From Phytopseudomonas dryadis (GTDB lineage: Bacteria > Pseudomonadota > Gammaproteobacteria > Pseudomonadales > Pseudomonadaceae), in NCBI RefSeq assembly GCF_004327355.1, contig NZ_QJUM01000014.1:62001-126000 (forward strand): a stretch of DNA of 64,000 nucleotides, in the 5' to 3' direction. Shown in pieces: positions 60,209 to 64,000 of this stretch. The translations under genes were made by a program, and so were the position numbers. Positions within the stretch are counted from its first letter, which is position 1, and each line of letters begins with the position of its first letter. The notes beneath the pieces are model-generated. The model searched no databases, was not told the DNA's origin, and was given only the letters and a program-made list of their open reading frames with translations.

Positions 60209-61951
60209 TCACGCCTTGGAAGGCTGGCTCGCGGCTTCGATCTTGCGGGTAATGTACCACTGCTGTGCGATCGACAGGACGTTGTTGACCACCCAGTACA
60301 GCACCAGACCCGCCGGGAACCAGAGGAAGAAGAAGGTGAAAATGATCGGCATCATCTTCATCACGCGGGCCTGCATCGGGTCCGGCGGCGTCGGGTTGAG
60401 TTGCTGCTGGATGAACATGGTGGCGCCCATGATGATCGGCAGGATGAAGAACGGATCCTTGATCGACAGGTCGGTGATCCACAGGATCCACGGCGCCTGA
60501 CGCATCTCCACGCTTTCCAGCAGTGTCCAGTACAGGGCCAGGAACACCGGCATCTGTACCAGGATCGGCAGGCAGCCGCCCAGCGGGTTGATCTTCTCTT
60601 TCTTGTACAGCTCCATCATCGCCTGGGACATCTTCTGGCGATCGTCGCCGAACTGTTCCTTGAGCGCCTGCAGCTTTGGCGATACCGCGCGCATGCGCGC
60701 CATCGACTTGTAGCTGGCCGCCGACAGCGGGAAGAACGCCAGCTTGATCAGGATGGTCAGGACAATGATCGAGAAGCCCCAGTTACCCAGCAGGCTGTGG
60801 ATATGTTGCAGCAGCCAGAAGATCGGTTCGGCGAGGAACCACAGGATGCCGTAGTCGACGGTCTTGTCCAGGCCTGGCGAGAGGTCGGCCAGATCCTTCT
60901 GGATCTTCGGTCCGGCATACAGGGTCGCGCTGGCCTGCGCCTCGGCCCCGGCGGGGATGTTCAGGGCCGGGCCGGTATAACCGATGATGTAGTTGCCCTG
61001 GCTGTCCTTGCGTGTCTGCACCAGATTGCTGTCGTCCTGCGCCGGGATCCAGGCGGTGACGAAGTAGTGTTGCAGCCAGGCGATCCAGCCACCCTGTACG
61101 GTTTCCTTGAGCCCCTGCTTGTCGATGTCTTTCATCGACACCTTGGTGTAGGGCTTTTCTGCCGTCCACAGGGCCGCACCCAGGTAGGTGGCGGTGCCGG
61201 TGGCGGTGCTGGAGGAAGGGTCGCCGCTGTTGTCACGCTTGAGCTGGGCGAACAGGTTGCCGCGCCAGACCGCGTCGCTCTGGTTGTTGATCAGGTAGGT
61301 GACCTCGATCTGGTAACCGTTGCCGTTGATGCAACCGGCTTTCTTCTGTTCCAGTTCCTTGGCCGAACACTGTGCGTTGAGGCCACGGTGGAAGGTGAAG
61401 CGCTTGATGTAGTCGACCCCGGCTTCGCTGAAGTTCAGGTCGACGACCAGGGTGTCCTGACCGTCGGCCAGCTGATAGACGCGTTGCTCGCTGTTGTACA
61501 GGGGACGGCCGTTGGCGCGGGCATCGGGGCCGTTGGCGCCGGTCAGGCCGCTTTGCGCCAGGTACAGGCGCTCGCTGCCATTGTCGAACAACTGGAAGGG
61601 AACGTCGGGACGATCCTGGCGCCGCGGGTAGTGCGGCAGTTGCAGACGTACCACATCGCCGCCGCGGGGATCGATGGCCAGATCCAGCACGTCGGTCTTC
61701 ACCTGGATCAGGTCCTCGCTGATCGCGGCGGCCGCCACCGGGCTCGGTTCGCTGCCATCGGCAGTCGCCGTGGGGACATCGTCGCTGCTGGCGACGGAAG
61801 CCGTCTCGGGCAGGCTGGGCACGGCTGCTTTGCTGGTGGAAGCTGTCTGAGTCGGCAGGGCTGCTTGGCCGTAGTCCTGGTTCCATTGGAGAACCATCAT
61901 GTAGGACACGACTGCCAGGGCGACGATCAGGATCGAGCGTTGAATATCCAT
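60209..61951 (-). CDS. yidC: Membrane protein insertase YidC
   Basis: A 580-aa inner-membrane insertase that works alone or with SecYEG. The N-terminal anchor is SILIVALAVVSYMMVLQW, then a large periplasmic domain to about residue 350. Core helices follow, with GGCLPILVQMPVFLALYWTL and PIIMGATMFIQQQLNPTPPD, and a C-terminal hydrophobic segment and basic tail. Length is that of Pseudomonas YidC. It is 2 bases downstream of yidD in the conserved rpmH-rnpA-yidD-yidC-mnmE order. Confidence 0.98.
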   Translation of the reverse strand: MDIQRSILIVALAVVSYMMVLQWNQDYGQAALPTQTASTSKAAVPSLPETASVASSDDVPTATADGSEPSPVAAAAISEDLIQVKTDVLDLAIDPRGGDVVRLQLPHYPRRQDRPDVPFQLFDNGSERLYLAQSGLTGANGPDARANGRPLYNSEQRVYQLADGQDTLVVDLNFSEAGVDYIKRFTFHRGLNAQCSAKELEQKKAGCINGNGYQIEVTYLINNQSDAVWRGNLFAQLKRDNSGDPSSSTATGTATYLGAALWTAEKPYTKVSMKDIDKQGLKETVQGGWIAWLQHYFVTAWIPAQDDSNLVQTRKDSQGNYIIGYTGPALNIPAGAEAQASATLYAGPKIQKDLADLSPGLDKTVDYGILWFLAEPIFWLLQHIHSLLGNWGFSIIVLTILIKLAFFPLSAASYKSMARMRAVSPKLQALKEQFGDDRQKMSQAMMELYKKEKINPLGGCLPILVQMPVFLALYWTLLESVEMRQAPWILWITDLSIKDPFFILPIIMGATMFIQQQLNPTPPDPMQARVMKMMPIIFTFFFLWFPAGLVLYWVVNNVLSIAQQWYITRKIEAASQPSKA

Positions 61952-61953
61952 GA

Positions 61954-62199
61954 TTATTCGGCCATCGAAGAGGAACGGGAGTTTTTTGCGAGGGGCACCG
62001 GATCGTAGCCACCAGGGTGCCAGGGATGGCAGCGCCCCAGGCGACGAACGGTCAGCCAGCCACCACGCAGGACGCCATGGTGTTCGATGGCTTCAAGCGC
62101 GTAGCAGGAACAGGTGGGATAGAAACGACAATGACTGGCCATCAGAGGGCTGATGGCGTACCGGTAGAACTGGATTGAAGCCAGGGCCAGTTTACGCAT
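61954..62199 (-). CDS. yidD: Membrane protein insertion efficiency factor
   Basis: An 81-aa YidD. The family signature includes [20 protein letters not shown] and the following [13 protein letters not shown] with conserved cysteines, ending with [12 protein letters not shown]. It assists YidC-dependent insertion. The start overlaps the rnpA stop by 8 bases. Confidence 0.95.
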   Translation of the reverse strand: MRKLALASIQFYRYAISPLMASHCRFYPTCSCYALEAIEHHGVLRGGWLTVRRLGRCHPWHPGGYDPVPLAKNSRSSSMAE

Positions 62200-62599
62200 G
62201 GGGATTGTCGTTCACCCCGGTCTGGGCATCGGCGGCCTGTGGGCTTGGCTTGCTGCGGGCGAGGCGTTTCCACAGCTTGCCGAACTGCTGTGCCAGTTCG
62301 GCATTCTGCAAGTCGCCCAAGCCTTTACGCGCGACCACCACGATGTCCCAGCCCACCAGGTTGTCCTGGTTGAGGCGGAACGATTCGCGAATCTGGCGTT
62401 TCAGGCGATTGCGCTCAACCGAGAGCTTGACGCTCTTCTTGCCGATCACCAGCCCCAGGCGTGGGTGATCGAGCTCATTGTTGCGCGCAAGCAGCAGGAC
62501 ATTTTTGCCCGGCGCTTTGCCGCTGGGGGAGTCGAAGACTGCCTTGAACTGCCGGGGTGTAAGCAGACGCTTTTCCCGGCCGAAGCCTCGACTCACCAC
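62192..62599 (-). CDS. rnpA: Ribonuclease P protein component
   Basis: A 135-aa basic protein that with the RNase P RNA trims tRNA 5' ends. It begins [20 protein letters not shown]; the RNR-type motif is [15 protein letters not shown] in the middle. Length is slightly above that of E. coli. It lies 12 bases after rpmH and is translationally coupled to yidD. Confidence 0.96.
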   Translation of the reverse strand: MVSRGFGREKRLLTPRQFKAVFDSPSGKAPGKNVLLLARNNELDHPRLGLVIGKKSVKLSVERNRLKRQIRESFRLNQDNLVGWDIVVVARKGLGDLQNAELAQQFGKLWKRLARSKPSPQAADAQTGVNDNPHA

Positions 62600-62611
62600 A
62601 AGACTGGAAAA

Positions 62612-62746
62612 TCAGACAGTGAGGCGAGCACGGCCCTTGGCGCGGCGACGCGACAGGACGGCGCGGCCGTTCTTGGTAGCCATGCGAGCACGGAAACCGT
62701 GGGTACGAGCGCGTTTGATGGTGCTGGGTTGGAAAGTGCGTTTCAT
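62612..62746 (-). CDS. rpmH: 50S ribosomal protein L34
   Basis: A 44-aa ribosomal protein: [20 protein letters not shown] begins it and KGRARLTV ends it, identical in style to bacterial L34. It is the first gene of the rpmH-rnpA-yidD-yidC-mnmE cluster and lies next to the origin, with its promoter in the oriC region. Confidence 0.98.
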   Translation of the reverse strand: MKRTFQPSTIKRARTHGFRARMATKNGRAVLSRRRAKGRARLTV

Positions 62747-62839
62747 GGTGCGGTACCTGGTAATCGACAACGGGCCGGAATGGCCCCCGTTTTAAGAGAC
62801 CGGCGATTCTAGAGAAAGCCGGAGGCCAGGTCAATTTCC

Positions 62840-63251
62840 AACCAGACCTTTTACGCAGATAAGAAATATAAAGAAGAGAATATTTAAAGATGTTTTATGG
62901 TGTTAATAATGCTTAGGCAGCCAGCTGGCTGTGAATAAGTCAATGCAGGCCAGTGTTGGCGCAGAGTCTGGCGAGTGACAAGTCTGTTCAGAAGCGGTGA
63001 CGTGGCTGTGTGGCCCCCGGGCATAAGCTGAGGATGGATCGTGCTTTTATCCACAGGGCGGTTATGCCAGGGCTTATCCGCAGGCTTGTACCCCGTCCCC
63101 AGGCGTTGTTATCCACAGCTTTCAGATGGGGCTGGCAAGCGCAATAACGTATTGATTTAGCATGGCCTGATTGTCTCTTACGTGTGGATAACTCGTCTTT
63201 TGGGGGCTACAATGGCGACTGTTTTTGCCTCACCTGCCTTTCGATTAGGGG
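62840..63251. other. oriC: Replication origin region oriC between rpmH and dnaA
   Basis: DnaA boxes occur at 62930-62938 (TGTGAATAA), 63047-63055 (TTATCCACA), 63109-63117 (TTATCCACA) and 63183-63191 (TGTGGATAA), with a one-mismatch box at 63074-63082 (TTATCCGCA). An AT-rich, unwinding-type stretch lies at 62846-62911. The rpmH-dnaA interval is the known Pseudomonas origin position. The dnaA promoter is also in this region. Confidence 0.9.
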
Positions 63252-63257
63252 ATGTCC

Positions 63258-64000
63258 GTGTCCGTGGAACTTTGGCAGCAGTGCGTGGAGCTTCTGCGCG
63301 ATGAACTGCCTGCCCAGCAATTCAACACCTGGATCCGTCCACTACAGATAGAAGCCGAAGGCGACGAGCTGCGTGTCTACGCGCCCAATCGTTTCGTACT
63401 CGACTGGGTCAATGAAAAGTACATGAGCCGCCTGCTCGAGCTGCTCGGCGAGCGCGCCAATGGCATGCTTCCCGCCATTTCCCTGTTAATAGGCAGCAGG
63501 CGCAGTTCCGCCCCCAGAGCGGTACTGACGCCTTCGCCGCCGGTATCCAACTACCACAGCGCGCCGGCCCCGGCGCCCCAGGCCAACCCGGCCCCACCCG
63601 CCCGGCCGCCGGCCCTGAGCGAGCCGTCGCGGGCCAGCTTCGACCCGATGGCCGGGGCGGCCGCCAGCGTGGCGCCGGCGCGCAGCGAACGCACGGTGCA
63701 GGTCGAAGGGGGGCTCAAGCACACCAGCTACCTCAACCGCACCTTCACCTTCGACAATTTCGTCGAGGGCAAGTCCAACCAGTTGGCGCGTGCCGCAGCC
63801 TGGCAGGTCGCGGACAACCCCAAGCACGGATACAACCCGCTGTTCCTGTATGGCGGCGTCGGCCTGGGCAAGACTCACCTGATGCACGCGGTGGGTAATC
63901 ACCTGCTGGCCAAGAACCCCAACGCCAAGGTCGTGTACCTGCACTCCGAGCGCTTCGTGGCGGACATGGTCAAGGCGCTGCAGCTCAACGCCATCAACGA
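63258..64000 (+). CDS. dnaA: Chromosomal replication initiator DnaA (partial)
   Basis: The gene enters at 63258 and runs off the right edge, about 247 codons visible. GTG 63258 is chosen ([20 protein letters not shown] follows) because AGGGG lies 7 bases upstream and it matches Pseudomonas DnaA; ATG 63252 abuts the AGGGG. Domain I (1 to about 75) is intact, domain II is a short proline/alanine-rich linker, and domain III has [16 protein letters not shown] (Walker A). DnaA opens oriC and binds the boxes upstream. Confidence 0.97.
   Translation, partial: MSVELWQQCVELLRDELPAQQFNTWIRPLQIEAEGDELRVYAPNRFVLDWVNEKYMSRLLELLGERANGMLPAISLLIGSRRSSAPRAVLTPSPPVSNYHSAPAPAPQANPAPPARPPALSEPSRASFDPMAGAAASVAPARSERTVQVEGGLKHTSYLNRTFTFDNFVEGKSNQLARAAAWQVADNPKHGYNPLFLYGGVGLGKTHLMHAVGNHLLAKNPNAKVVYLHSERFVADMVKALQLNAIN

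Overview
This is a 64-kb piece of a Pseudomonas (or close Pseudomonadaceae) chromosome around the replication origin. The core genes are the standard origin-proximal set: dnaA (entering at the right edge), rpmH, rnpA, yidD, yidC, mnmE, mnmG, rsmG, parA, parB, the atpIBEFHAGDC operon, glmU, glmR and glmS. Apart from dnaA they are on the minus strand. Their protein sequences and the AtpI, GlmR and DnaA forms are Pseudomonas-like, and core DNA is GC-rich.

Two accessory regions interrupt this backbone. Left (about 760-9079): a degenerate Tn7-like element sits 24 bp beyond the glmS stop codon, the canonical attTn7 position. Both ends survive, with spaced TnsB-type repeats on the left and overlapping ones on the right. 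Only the first 51 codons of tnsA remain, cut by a truncated IS3-family element. The cargo is a tightly coupled operon: a ribbon-helix-helix (RHH) regulator, a D12-class adenine methyltransferase, a large N6-adenine methyltransferase, an unrecognised 198-aa protein, a McrB-like AAA+ protein and a McrC-like nuclease. It looks like an LlaJI-type restriction-modification system built with adenine instead of cytosine methylases. Left of 760 lies a partial zinc-ribbon gene and unassigned DNA.

Right (31377-58789): a 27.4-kb genomic island is integrated in the 3' end of mnmE. It is bracketed by two copies of the last codons of mnmE (18 of 19 bases identical, both encoding FCIGK-stop) and carries a P4-type integrase next to the right junction. 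Its cargo is a co-directional operon of an RHH regulator, SNF2 helicase, 1675-aa DNA methyltransferase, AAA ATPase, DUF4276/TOPRIM-like protein, RecQ-phosphoribosyltransferase fusion, DprA-like protein, 2120-aa helicase with DUF1998 and Vsr-like nuclease regions, and a RelE-like/UvrD fusion. It resembles a mixture of DISARM, Druantia and ShosTA parts and is the best candidate for a novel defence system in the window. A small left-hand group (STY4528-like protein, HigA antitoxin, second tyrosine recombinase) resembles ICE remnants, but no relaxase or type IV secretion genes are present. The two defence operons, at different chromosomal sites, begin with related RHH regulators.

Other points of note: a RHS toxin gene with a downstream lipoprotein (probable immunity) between mnmG and the island; an AbrB/MazF toxin-antitoxin pair among repeats of the GCAGCTTGCAG family, one of which supplies the glmU stop codon; and two separate DnaA-box clusters, one at the expected dnaA-rpmH origin and one upstream of mnmG, now about 36 kb apart because of the RHS gene and island. 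Functions of unknown and defence genes are inferred from motifs seen by eye; no database search was possible.
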